From Streptomyces sp. A2-16 (GTDB lineage: Bacteria; Actinomycetota; Actinomycetes; Streptomycetales; Streptomycetaceae), in assembly GCF_018128905.1 (NCBI RefSeq), contig NZ_CP063808.1, forward strand, positions 2,666,001 to 2,730,000: a DNA stretch of 64,000 nucleotides, written 5' to 3'. A program made the translations under genes and the position numbers. The notes beneath the pieces were generated by a model. It had not been told where the DNA came from, ran no database searches, and saw only the letters and a program-made list of their open reading frames with translations. Below are positions 31,902 to 41,776 of this stretch, in pieces (position 1 is the stretch's first letter; every line of letters starts with the position of its first letter).

Positions 31902-32911
31902 GCTTTCCGACGGCGCTCTTCGTCACCGTCCTGCTGCTGATCGGCAGCGGGTTCTTCGTCGCCGCCGAGTTCGCTCTGGTCGCCGCCAAGCGGCACCGCA
32001 TGGAGAAGGCCGCGGCGGAGGGCCGCCGCGGCGCGCGGGCGGCCCTGGCCGGGATGCGCGAGCTGTCGCTCATGCTGGCCGGCGCCCAACTCGGCATCAC
32101 CGTCTGCACCCTGGGCCTCGGCTCGGTCTCCAAGCCCGCGATCTCCCACGAACTCGACCCGCTGCTGCACGACCTGGGCCTGCCCAGCGCGCTCAGCTAC
32201 GGCATCGCCTTCGTGTTCGCGATGATCGTCGTGGTGTTCCTGCACATGGTGGTCGGCGAGATGGCCCCCAAGTCCTGGGCGATCGCCCACCCGGAGCGCT
32301 CCGCGATGCTGCTCTCGCCGCCGTTCCGGGCCGTGGTGAAGGTGGTCCGGCCGCTGCTCTCGGTGCTGAACAGGATGAGCAACGCACTGGTCCGGCTGTG
32401 CCGGGTCACCCCGCGCGACGAACTCGCCGCCGTGCACAACCGTGAGCAACTCACCCATCTGGTGGAGGAGTCGGAGCGGCTGGGACTGATCAGCGAAGCC
32501 GACTCGGAGCTGCTCACGCGCTCGCTCACCGAGCCCGAGACCCCGGTCGGGGACCTCCGCATCCCGGCCGCGGAGATCACCTCGGTGCCCGGCACCGCCG
32601 ACCTCGACACCGTCCTGCGCACGGCCGCCGAGCACGACCGCACCCGCATGCTGGTCCGCGAGGGCGACGTCGTCCTCGGCTCGCTGCACGCCCGCGACGC
32701 CCTGGTGGCCCGCGCCCAGGGCCGCACCGGCACCGCCCGCGCGCTGGCCCGGCCGGTCCCGGAGCTGACGCAGGACACCAAGGTCGCCGACGCGATCGAC
32801 CTGCTGCGCCGCAACCGGTCCTCGCTGGCGGTCGTACGGGACGAGGCGGGCACGCTCACGGGGATGGTGACGCTGGACGACCTGCTGGCGCGCTATCTGC
32901 AGCCGTCCTGA
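31898..32911 (+). CDS. CNNM/CBS-domain membrane protein without CorC tail (pair 2, short)
   Basis: A 337-residue short CNNM protein: membrane domain about 1-180 (FFVAAEFALVAAKRHRME, MLAGAQLGITVCTLGLGSV, HMVVGEMAPKSWAIAHPER), then a CBS pair ending in LTGMVTLDDLLARYLQPS with no CorC_HlyC domain. It repeats the long-short order of the two genes upstream and overlaps its long partner by ATGA. The likely cause is duplication of an ancestral two-gene unit. The gene ends 70 bases before the rifamycin-associated element of rox. Confidence 0.83.
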   Translation: MSFPTALFVTVLLLIGSGFFVAAEFALVAAKRHRMEKAAAEGRRGARAALAGMRELSLMLAGAQLGITVCTLGLGSVSKPAISHELDPLLHDLGLPSALSYGIAFVFAMIVVVFLHMVVGEMAPKSWAIAHPERSAMLLSPPFRAVVKVVRPLLSVLNRMSNALVRLCRVTPRDELAAVHNREQLTHLVEESERLGLISEADSELLTRSLTEPETPVGDLRIPAAEITSVPGTADLDTVLRTAAEHDRTRMLVREGDVVLGSLHARDALVARAQGRTGTARALARPVPELTQDTKVADAIDLLRRNRSSLAVVRDEAGTLTGMVTLDDLLARYLQPS

Positions 32912-32973
32912 ACCAGGCCGCACATGAGCGAGGGCCAGGAGGCACCGCTCTCCTCGCCCTCTTCAACGTATAG

Positions 32974-34470
<1,497 letters not shown>

Positions 34471-34513
34471 GGGGACCGCGCCGAAGCCGTACCGGAAAAC
34501 GCGTACCGCCGTG

Positions 34514-36160
34514 TCAGACGGCGGCGGGCAGCACGTGGTCGCCCACCTTGTCGGTGCTCAGGCACAGCGAGCAGACCACCGCGTCGTGGGTGGCGCAGGC
34601 GGTCAGGTCGGGGCGCTCGTAGGGCTGCCGGCAGACGTGGCAGTCGTAGGTGACGGCGCTCGGGTTGCCGTCGGGGTCGAGCATCGGCTCGTCGATGCCG
34701 TCGTCGGTGCGGCGCAGGTAGTACTTGCCCCTGGTGACGACCGCCATCAGCGGGGTGAGGACGAAGGCGATGACGGCGGCGGCGACGGGGGAGTACGGCT
34801 GGAGGGTGTCGCCGAGGGCGTGGAAGTACATGGCGATCGACAGGCCGGACGCGGCGACGAAGGCCACGACACCGACCGGGTTGACGGCGTACAGCATGCC
34901 CCGGCGGAACTCGGGGGCGTGCGGGGAGAGTTTGAGCAGGTACTTGTTGATGCCGATGTCGGTGGCCACGGTGACGACCCAGGCGATCGCGCAGTTCGAG
35001 TAGAAGCCGAGGATGTCGTTGAGGAAGCTGAACATGTCGGCCTCCATCAGCGCGAGCGCGAAGCCCAGGTTGACCAGGACGAAGACCATGCGGCCGGGGT
35101 AGTGCTTGGTGATGCGGGTGAAGGAGTTGGTCCAGGCGAGCGAGCCGGAGTAGGCGTTCGTCACGTTGATCTTGATCTGGCTGATCACGACGAGGGCCAC
35201 GGCCAGCGGGAGGACCAGCCAGGACGGCATCATCGCGTCGAAGGCGCCCTTGAACTGCTGGATCGGCTCGGGTGCGACGTCGGGTCCGACCTTGGCCAGG
35301 ATGTAGACGGCGAGGAAGACACCGATGGCCTGCTTGAGCGCGCCGAGCACCACCCAGCCGGGTCCGGCCATGACCACGGCGGTCCACCAGGTGCGCTTGT
35401 TCGCCTCGGTCCTGGGCGGCATGAAGCGCAGGTAGTCGATCTGCTCGCCGATCTGCGCGATGAGCGAGAGGCACACGCCGGCGCCGAGCAGCACGGACGC
35501 GGTGTTGACGCCGCCGTCTCCGTCGGTGCCCGCGTAGGCGAGGAAGCGGTCGACGGTGCCCGGGTCGGTGGAGACCAGGTAGACGAGCGGCCCGACCATC
35601 AGCAGCAGCCAGATCGGGGTCGTCCACACCTGGAGCTTGCTCAGGGCCTTCATGCCGTAGATCACCAGGGGGATGACCATGAGCGTGGAGACCAGGTAGC
35701 CCAGCCACAGGGGCAGTCCGAGGCCCAGCTTGAGGCCCTGGGCCATGATCGAGCCTTCGAGGGCGAAGAAGATGAAGGTGAAGCTGGCGAAGATGACGCT
35801 GGTGAGGACCGAGCCGTAGTAGCCGAAGCCGGAGCCGCGGGTGATCAGGTCGAGGTCGATGTTGTAGCGGGCGCCGTAGTAGGCGAGGGGGAAGCCGGTG
35901 ACGAAGATGACGACGGCGGCGACCGCGATCGCCACGAGCGCGTTCCCGGTGCCGTGGGCCAGGCCGATGCCCGCGCCGATGGAGAAGTCGGCCATGTAGG
36001 CGATGCCGCCGAGTGCCGTGGTGGCCACGACCATCGGGGTCCAGCGGCGGTAACTGCGGGGCGCGAACCGGAGGGTGTAGTCCTCCAGGGTCTCCTTGAC
36101 CGCCTGGTCGGCGGATGTCGACGGGGCTGCCGTCGCCGATCGTGACTCCGTGGTGCTCAT
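34514..36160 (-). CDS. NCS1-family permease with Cys-rich C-terminal domain
   Basis: A 548-residue membrane protein of the nucleobase-cation symporter-1 fold, with about twelve hydrophobic segments. Typical stretches are FPLAYYGARYNIDLDLITRGSGFGYYG, whose core is YGARYNIDLDLITRGSG, AQIGEQIDYLRFMPP, and SQIKINVTNAYSGSLAW. NCS1 members import cytosine, purines, allantoin, hydantoin or thiamine precursors with sodium or protons. The last about 45 residues are unusual: DCHVC, ACATHD and VCSLC contain Cys507, 510, 522, 530 and 533 plus nearby His, like a zinc ribbon in the cytoplasm. The neighbouring purine and nitrogen genes are suggestive, but the substrate is not known. Confidence 0.8.
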   Translation of the reverse strand: MSTTESRSATAAPSTSADQAVKETLEDYTLRFAPRSYRRWTPMVVATTALGGIAYMADFSIGAGIGLAHGTGNALVAIAVAAVVIFVTGFPLAYYGARYNIDLDLITRGSGFGYYGSVLTSVIFASFTFIFFALEGSIMAQGLKLGLGLPLWLGYLVSTLMVIPLVIYGMKALSKLQVWTTPIWLLLMVGPLVYLVSTDPGTVDRFLAYAGTDGDGGVNTASVLLGAGVCLSLIAQIGEQIDYLRFMPPRTEANKRTWWTAVVMAGPGWVVLGALKQAIGVFLAVYILAKVGPDVAPEPIQQFKGAFDAMMPSWLVLPLAVALVVISQIKINVTNAYSGSLAWTNSFTRITKHYPGRMVFVLVNLGFALALMEADMFSFLNDILGFYSNCAIAWVVTVATDIGINKYLLKLSPHAPEFRRGMLYAVNPVGVVAFVAASGLSIAMYFHALGDTLQPYSPVAAAVIAFVLTPLMAVVTRGKYYLRRTDDGIDEPMLDPDGNPSAVTYDCHVCRQPYERPDLTACATHDAVVCSLCLSTDKVGDHVLPAAV

Positions 36161-36397
36161 GTCACGCCTCCCGGTGGCACTGCTGCGGGGGTGGGGGATG
36201 CGTGGGAGCCCCGCTTGGCGTCGTCGGCAGGCCGGGGAGTCGTCGGGCCGTCATGAGCGGTTCACGGCCCTGTGCACGGCTCGGATCCCACGGACCGTCA
36301 ACGCTAGGAAGCAGTTGTTACCGGAGCGGCCGGGTGTCATGAACGCGACGTTTCCGCCGTCTCACCCTGCCCGGGCGGGCGCCGTGCGTCGGGCCGG

Positions 36398-36742
36398 TCA
36401 GGCCCTGGTGGTCCGCCGGGTGTCCGGGAGCGGACTGCGGTCGGCCTCGTCCTGGACGAGCAGGGAGAGCAGCGACGCCACCGTCAGGCCGGCCTCGGCG
36501 GGATGACGCAGGACCTTGCCGGGGTCGATGCGGTAGGTATTGGTGCGTCCCTCCCGCACGTGCGAGAGGTAGCCGTCCTGCTCCAGATCGGAAATGATCT
36601 TCTGCACAGCACGCTCGGTCAGCCGGCAGTGCGCGGCGATGTCGCGGATCCGGGCGCTGTGGTTGTCGGCGATCGCGGCCAGCACCCGCGCGTGATTGGT
36701 GACGAACGTCCATCCGGTGTGAGATTCGGGCACTCCATCCAT
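36398..36742 (-). CDS. Small winged-helix DNA-binding regulator
   Basis: A 114-residue protein formed almost entirely by one winged helix-turn-helix of MarR/ArsR type. The HTH is NHARVLAAIADNHSARIRDIAAHCRLTERAVQKIISDLEQDGYL, of which the recognition helix is RLTERAVQKIISDLEQ, and the wing is VREGRTNTYRIDP. The C-terminal helix ends in a short charged tail. No metal-binding Cys motif is visible. It is transcribed away from the STAS-ANTAR gene across a 133-bp divergent region and is upstream of the NCS1 permease on the same strand (237 bp gap), so it may regulate either neighbour. Confidence 0.8.
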   Translation of the reverse strand: MDGVPESHTGWTFVTNHARVLAAIADNHSARIRDIAAHCRLTERAVQKIISDLEQDGYLSHVREGRTNTYRIDPGKVLRHPAEAGLTVASLLSLLVQDEADRSPLPDTRRTTRA

Positions 36743-36875
36743 GGCAGCAGTCTAGCGACCAGGTATTCACGCATCCAAAAACCTGAAGTAAATTTCATGT
36801 ATTAGTTGACGTGTGTGGACGACAGAGGTGAACCTGAGGGTCAGAGGCAGCCGAGCACATGAAGGGGAGAGGGTC

Positions 36876-37625
36876 ATGCCGGAACCTGCGCACTCGGCGC
36901 AGCCCCTCACCGCGCCGGACACGCGACCGCCGTGTCTGGCCACGATCGAGCCCGTCGTGGCCGGTGACCGCACGGTCGTCACCTGCCGCGGTGAGTTCGA
37001 CATCGGAGCCCAGGAGCTCCAGCCCGAGCTCTGCGCCGTTCTCGACCGGTCCGCCACCGGGGTGGACCTGGATCTCGACGAGGTCCGGTTCTGCGACTGC
37101 GGGGGCCTCAACGTCCTGCTGAGCCTGCGCAGGGAGGCTCTCGACCAGGGCAAGACGGTCACCGTCCGCACCTGCGGCCCGGTCGTCGGGCGCCTGCTCG
37201 ACCTGACCGGGGCCCGGGAGCTGTTCATGACCGGGACTCCGGCACACTCCGGCGGCTCGGACACCGTGGCCGCGGCGCCCGTCCCGGCCCCTGTCCTCGT
37301 CCCGTTCCCCGGCCCCGGCCCCGTGGAGCCGTCCCCGACCGTGGCGGTCGACGAGGAACTGCGCCTGGAGGTCGACCAGTTGCGCCGGGCCATGCGGACC
37401 CGGCCGGCCATCGACGTGGCCCGCGGGATCGTCATGGCCTCCTTCGGGCTGAGCACCGAGGACGCCTGGACGGTGCTCGTCACCGCCTCCCAGAACACCA
37501 ACACCAAACTGCACCACCTCGCCCAGGACCTGATGGGCGCCGTCCACGGAGCCCCGGTGCCGGAGGAGGTGCAACGACAGGTGGCGGCGGCCGTCGCCAA
37601 GGTGCGGGAGGGGAACGCGGAGTAG
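36876..37625 (+). CDS. STAS-ANTAR fusion protein
   Basis: A 249-residue protein with two domains not usually fused. Residues about 22-125 form a STAS (anti-sigma-factor antagonist) domain with TCRGEFDIGAQELQP and the loop VRFCDCGGLNVLLSLRRE. After a Pro-rich linker, residues about 158-222 form an ANTAR RNA-binding domain (MRTRPAIDVARGIVMASFGLSTEDAW and NTNTKLHHLAQDLMG). ANTAR domains act as antiterminators by binding paired RNA hairpins. The serine normally phosphorylated in the STAS loop (D-S-S-G) is replaced: the loop reads D74-C75-G76-G77. GGGGAGAGGG precedes ATG 36876. Which signal switches it is unknown. Confidence 0.85.
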   Translation: MPEPAHSAQPLTAPDTRPPCLATIEPVVAGDRTVVTCRGEFDIGAQELQPELCAVLDRSATGVDLDLDEVRFCDCGGLNVLLSLRREALDQGKTVTVRTCGPVVGRLLDLTGARELFMTGTPAHSGGSDTVAAAPVPAPVLVPFPGPGPVEPSPTVAVDEELRLEVDQLRRAMRTRPAIDVARGIVMASFGLSTEDAWTVLVTASQNTNTKLHHLAQDLMGAVHGAPVPEEVQRQVAAAVAKVREGNAE

Positions 37626-37775
37626 CGGTGCCCTTGGCGGCGGACGGTACGGAAGTTTCACCGGCCCGTGCTTCACGTGCGGTGCGGTGCGGTTCGGTTC
37701 GGGAACTGCGGCGGCCCGGCCCAGCACTTCGCGTGCGGCTCGGGCGCCGTGGTCCCGGCCGACCGGGCGCCGGCC

Positions 37776-37905
37776 CCGTTTGTTACGCTCCCCGAGCCTC
37801 CCGCGGGGGAAGTCCGGTGAGAGTCCGGCGCTGACCCGCAACGGTGTGCGCGGTGGCCGAGTCCGTCGCGCGAGCCCGATCACCTGTGGGTGGCGCGACA
37901 CCGTT
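37776..37905 (+). ncRNA. Cobalamin riboswitch
   Basis: The region has the conserved elements of the B12 riboswitch in order: the purine-rich AAGTCCGGTGAGAGTCCGG, the nearly invariant GCTGACCCGCAACGGT (37830-37845), and the closing GAGCCCGATCACCTG (37872-37886). It lies 110 bases upstream of the btuC start, in the right orientation to control the whole btu operon. Cobalamin binding would be expected to lower expression of the importer. Confidence 0.93.
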
Positions 37906-38013
37906 CACTGCTCGCCGAGGACTGCGAGAGGGGATCGCGCGGCCGGCACGGCCGTACGGGCTCGTCTTCCGCCGCACGTCCGGAAGCGGCCCTTGGCGAA
38001 GGACGTTCCAGCC

Positions 38014-39069
38014 GTGCCCCGAAGTCCGGTTCCCCGCCGCACACCCGTGGTCCCGCTGGTCCTCGGCCTGGCCCTGCTCCTGGTGGTCTCGCTCGGGTGC
38101 GGCGTCGCTCTCGGGGCCGCCGGGATCGGATGGGCGCGGGTGCTCCGCTTCCTGTGGGCCGGCTCGACCGGCGGGAGCGTGTCCGCGGACGACGCCGCCG
38201 CCTACACCATCGTCTGGGAGATACGGCTGCCTCGTGTGGTGCTCGGCGCGGTCGTCGGGGCCGGACTCGCGGCCGTCGGCGTGGCCGTGCAGGCCATGGT
38301 GCGCAACGCCCTCGCCGACCCGTTCGTGCTCGGCATCTCCTCCGGCGCGGCGGTGGGCGCCAACGCCGTGATCCTGCTGGGCGCGTTCGCCGGACTCGGC
38401 GTGTGGGCCCTGTCGGCGTCGGCGTTCGCCTCGGCCCTCGCCGCGATGGTCCTGGTGTACGCGGTGGCCCGCTCACCGCACGGACTCACCCCGCTGCGGC
38501 TGATCCTCACCGGTACGGCGCTGGCGTACGGCTTCGAGGCGGTCACCACCGTGATGGTGTTCGGGGCCGCCCGGGGCGAGGCGGCCCGGTCGGCGATGAT
38601 GTGGCTGCTCGGGAGCCTGGGCGGCGCGACCTGGGCCCAGGTCCCGCTCGCCGCCGTGACCGTGGCGGCCGGCTGGACATGGCTGCGGTGGCGGGCCGAG
38701 CCCCTCAACGCGCTCGCCATGGGCGACGAGACCTCCGCCGCCCTCGGGGTCAGGGCCGGGCGGCTGCGCCGGGAGCTGTTCGTCGTCACCGCCGCCGTCA
38801 CCGGAACCGTCGTCGCGGTCAGCGGGGCCATCGGCTTCGTCGGCCTGATGGTGCCGCACGTCGTGCGGATGCTCGTCGGCGCCGACCACCGGCGTGTGCT
38901 GGCCGTCGCCCCGCTCGCCGGAGCGGTGCTGCTGGTCTGGGCCGACGTGCTCTCCCGGCTCCTGCTGGCGCCCGCCGAACTGCCCGTGGGAGTGATCACC
39001 GCCGTGGTCGGGGTGCCCGCCTTCCTGCTGCTGATGCGGCGCGGCGGCTACGCGTTCGGAGGCCGGTGA
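38014..39069 (+). CDS. btuC: Cobalamin ABC transporter permease (FecCD/BtuC family)
   Basis: A 351-residue integral membrane protein of the FecCD family (type II ABC importer). The family signature GAVVGAGLAAVGVAVQAMVRNALADPFVLGISSGAAVGA is present, of which the core is VQAMVRNALADPFVLGIS. The membrane segments are regular and the C-terminus ends in the usual short tail (LLLMRRGGYAFGGR). The substrate call is cobalamin because a B12 riboswitch leads the operon; FecCD alone also fits siderophores or haem. GTG 38014 follows a GAAGGA 10 bases upstream. Two bases separate its stop from the ATPase gene. Confidence 0.88.
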   Translation: MPRSPVPRRTPVVPLVLGLALLLVVSLGCGVALGAAGIGWARVLRFLWAGSTGGSVSADDAAAYTIVWEIRLPRVVLGAVVGAGLAAVGVAVQAMVRNALADPFVLGISSGAAVGANAVILLGAFAGLGVWALSASAFASALAAMVLVYAVARSPHGLTPLRLILTGTALAYGFEAVTTVMVFGAARGEAARSAMMWLLGSLGGATWAQVPLAAVTVAAGWTWLRWRAEPLNALAMGDETSAALGVRAGRLRRELFVVTAAVTGTVVAVSGAIGFVGLMVPHVVRMLVGADHRRVLAVAPLAGAVLLVWADVLSRLLLAPAELPVGVITAVVGVPAFLLLMRRGGYAFGGR

Positions 39070-39071
39070 CC

Positions 39072-39818
39072 ATGCGGCTCGACATCGACGGCGTGAGCGT
39101 CGACGGGATCGTGCACGACATCCGGCTCGCCGTGGGGAGCGGGGCGTTCGTCGGACTCGTCGGGCCCAACGGCAGCGGCAAGTCCACCCTCCTGCGCTGT
39201 GTGTACCGGGCGCTGCGCCCGGCCGCCGGCACGGTGCGGCTCGACGGCGAGGACGCGCACGCCATGGACCCGCGCGCCGCCGCCCGCGTCCTGGCCGCTC
39301 TGCCGCAGGAGTCGTCGGCCGAGTTCGACTTCACCGTCGCCGAGGTGGTCGCCATGGGCCGGCTGCCGCACCGGGACCGCACGGCCGCCGCGGACGAGGA
39401 GATCTGCGCCGACGCGATGGACCGGACCGGTGTGCGCCACCTCGCCGACCGCGGCTACCTCGCCCTGTCGGGCGGCGAGAGACAACGGGTCCTGATCGCC
39501 CGGGCATTGGCCCAGCGGCCCCGGGTGCTGGTCCTCGACGAACCGACCAACCACCTCGACATCGCCCACCAGCTGGACCTTCTCTCCCTGGTCCGGGGCA
39601 GTGGCCTCACCGCGCTGGCCGCTCTGCACGACCTCAATCTGGCCGCCGCGCACTGCGATCTGCTGTACGTGATCGCGGACGGCCGGATCGTCGCCTCGGG
39701 GCCTCCGCACGATGTGCTCCAACCCGCCCTGCTCGCCGAGGTGTTCGGGGTCCGCGCCCATCCCGTGCGGCATCCGGCGACCGGCACCCTCCAGCTTCTG
39801 TTCGACCTGCTCCCGTAA
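39072..39818 (+). CDS. btuD: Cobalamin ABC transporter ATP-binding protein
   Basis: A 248-residue ABC ATPase: Walker A LVGPNGSGKSTLL near residue 30, Q-loop in ALPQESSAEFDF, signature LSGGERQRVLIARAL near 135, Walker B RVLVLDEPTNHLD near 155, and the switch His in LHDLNLAAAHC. It is a standard BtuD/FhuC-type ATPase that powers import with the membrane protein of the preceding gene. Its place between btuC and btuF and the riboswitch upstream point to cobalamin. ATG 39072 was chosen, just after the btuC stop. Confidence 0.9.
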   Translation: MRLDIDGVSVDGIVHDIRLAVGSGAFVGLVGPNGSGKSTLLRCVYRALRPAAGTVRLDGEDAHAMDPRAAARVLAALPQESSAEFDFTVAEVVAMGRLPHRDRTAAADEEICADAMDRTGVRHLADRGYLALSGGERQRVLIARALAQRPRVLVLDEPTNHLDIAHQLDLLSLVRGSGLTALAALHDLNLAAAHCDLLYVIADGRIVASGPPHDVLQPALLAEVFGVRAHPVRHPATGTLQLLFDLLP

Positions 39819-39830
39819 GGACCCTTCCTG

Positions 39831-40808
39831 ATGCGCAAGTTGCTCGCCGCCGTCCTGTGTCTCGCCGCCACCGGTTGCGGTGCCCAGGTGGAGTCGCCCG
39901 TCGACGCCGACTCCACCGCCGTCACCCTCACCAACTGCGGCCGGAAGGTGACGTACGACAAGGTGCCCGAGCGGGTCGTCACCAACGACGTCGGGATCAC
40001 CGAGCTGATGTTCGCGCTCGGCCTGGAGGACCGCATGGCCGGCTTCGCCATGCCGGACGACAAGGGCGACCTGGCCGGCGTGGACTGGAAGGACGGCTAC
40101 GACAAGGTGAAGTGGCTCTCCAAGGACCAGCTCACCAAGGAGAACGTCCTCGACGCGAAGGGCGACTTCGTCTTCGCCGGCTGGAACTACGGTTTCCGCG
40201 ACGACAACGGCTTCACCCCGGAAGCGTTGAAGAAGCTCGGCATCCCCTCGTACATCCTCACCGAGTCCTGCCGCAACGGCCGCACCAAGACCTCCCGCGG
40301 CATCATGCCGCCCCTCGACGCCCTGTACGCCGACCTCACCAACCTCGGGAAGCTGTTCGGCGTGGAGCGGCGCGCGGCCACGCTGATCGCCGGCTTCAAG
40401 AAGCAGGTCGCCGCCGTCGCCGCGCAGGCACCCGCGAAGAAGCCCACGGTCTTCCTCTACGACAGCGGCCAGGACCAGCCCTTCACCTCCGGCCGCTGGG
40501 CCACCCCCGACGAGATCATCAGCAAGGCGGGCGGGGTCAACGTCATGCACGACATGGACGACTCGTGGACCACCGTCGGCTGGGAGAGCGTGATCGAGCG
40601 GAACCCCGACGTGATCGTCATCTGCGACTACGGCGATGTCAGCGCCGAGCAGAAGAAGAAGTTCCTGCTCTCCTACGGCCCGTTGCGGAACGTCTCCGCC
40701 GTCAGGCACAAGCGGATCTTCGTCCTCGACTACGTCGACCTGGTCGAGAGCCCCCGCAACCCGGCTGCCATCGCCCGGCTGGGCACCTACCTGCGCTCGG
40801 TGTCCTGA
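39831..40808 (+). CDS. btuF: Cobalamin ABC transporter substrate-binding lipoprotein
   Basis: A 325-residue lipoprotein with signal peptide and lipobox (LAATGCGAQ, Cys16) and a type III periplasmic-binding (TroA-like) fold. Features include PERVVTNDVGITELMFALG, KTSRGIMPPLDALYADL and the closing RIFVLDYVDLVESPRNPAAI. It would capture cobalamin or another corrinoid at the membrane surface and hand it to BtuC. The domain carries more Trp and Tyr than short siderophore-binding proteins, but B12 specificity is inferred from the riboswitch and operon. Its last 22 bases overlap the end of meaB on the other strand. Confidence 0.86.
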   Translation: MRKLLAAVLCLAATGCGAQVESPVDADSTAVTLTNCGRKVTYDKVPERVVTNDVGITELMFALGLEDRMAGFAMPDDKGDLAGVDWKDGYDKVKWLSKDQLTKENVLDAKGDFVFAGWNYGFRDDNGFTPEALKKLGIPSYILTESCRNGRTKTSRGIMPPLDALYADLTNLGKLFGVERRAATLIAGFKKQVAAVAAQAPAKKPTVFLYDSGQDQPFTSGRWATPDEIISKAGGVNVMHDMDDSWTTVGWESVIERNPDVIVICDYGDVSAEQKKKFLLSYGPLRNVSAVRHKRIFVLDYVDLVESPRNPAAIARLGTYLRSVS

Positions 40809-41776
40809 CCGAAGGCCTCGAGAAGCTGCTCGGCGGCCAGCGTGGCCGTCAACCGCCCGTCCCGGACCAGCTGTTCGAGGTCCGGGGCGAGGGACCGAAC
40901 GGCCGGGTGCGCGTGCAGACGCCCGAGGAGCTCGTCCCGCACCATCGCCCAGGCCCAACCGACCTGCTGGTCCCGCCGCTTGGCGGTGAGCCGCCCGGTG
41001 GAGTCGAGAAGCGTCCGGTGCTGTTCCAGGCGCTCCCAGACCGTGTCCAGGCCGGTCGACTCCCGGGCGCTGCAACTGAGCACCGGGGGAGTCCAGAAGG
41101 CGTCCTTGCCGTGCATGAGCCGCAGCGCGCCCGCCAGTTCCCGTGCGGCCGCCCGGGCGTCGCGCTCGTGCGGGCCGTCCGCCTTGTTGACCGCGATCAC
41201 GTCGGCGAGCTCCAGGACGCCCTTCTTGATGCCCTGGAGCTGGTCGCCGGTGCGGGCCAGGCTCAGCAGCAGGAAGGAGTCCACCATGTCGGCGACCGCG
41301 GTCTCCGACTGACCGACACCGACGGTCTCGACCAGGATCACGTCGTAGCCTGCGGCCTCCATCACGACCATCGACTCGCGGGTCGCCTTCGCCACCCCGC
41401 CGAGCGTGCCCGCGCTGGGGGAGGGCCGTACGAAGGCGGCCGGGTCGACGGCGAGGCGTTCCATACGGGTCTTGTCGCCCAGGATCGAGCCGCCGGTACG
41501 GCTGGAGGACGGGTCCACCGCGAGCACCGCCACCCGGTGCCCGAGCGAGGTGAGCATCGTGCCGAACGCGTCGATGAACGTCGACTTCCCCACGCCCGGC
41601 ACCCCGCTCACACCGATCCGCCGGGCCCGGCCGCTGTGCGGAAGCAGCTCGGTGAGCAACTCCTGTGCCAGCGACCGGTGTCGGGGATGGGTGGACTCGA
41701 CGAGCGTGATCGCGCGTGCCACGATCGCCCGCTTGCCGTCGAGCACGCCCTTCACATACGCGTCGAGATCGATCAC
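40787..41776 (-). CDS. meaB: MeaB-type methylmalonyl-CoA mutase-associated GTPase
   Basis: A 329-residue G3E-type GTPase. The P-loop is [15 protein letters not shown] near residue 47, the switch segment is [21 protein letters not shown], whose key part is [17 protein letters not shown], and the nucleotide base motif is VNKADG. MeaB/ArgK proteins chaperone adenosylcobalamin loading into the mutase and protect the enzyme from inactivation. GTG 41776 overlaps the mutB stop by GTGA, so meaB is translated right after mutB. It belongs to the minus-strand mutA-mutB-meaB operon. The long upstream extension of this frame inside mutB is a shadow, not part of the gene. Confidence 0.92.
   Translation of the reverse strand: MIDLDAYVKGVLDGKRAIVARAITLVESTHPRHRSLAQELLTELLPHSGRARRIGVSGVPGVGKSTFIDAFGTMLTSLGHRVAVLAVDPSSSRTGGSILGDKTRMERLAVDPAAFVRPSPSAGTLGGVAKATRESMVVMEAAGYDVILVETVGVGQSETAVADMVDSFLLLSLARTGDQLQGIKKGVLELADVIAVNKADGPHERDARAAARELAGALRLMHGKDAFWTPPVLSCSARESTGLDTVWERLEQHRTLLDSTGRLTAKRRDQQVGWAWAMVRDELLGRLHAHPAVRSLAPDLEQLVRDGRLTATLAAEQLLEAFGQDTERR

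Noticed and set aside
36161..36397. GlnR box upstream of the NCS1 permease
   Set aside because: GTAAC and GAAAC elements occur, but not with the needed order and six-base spacing.
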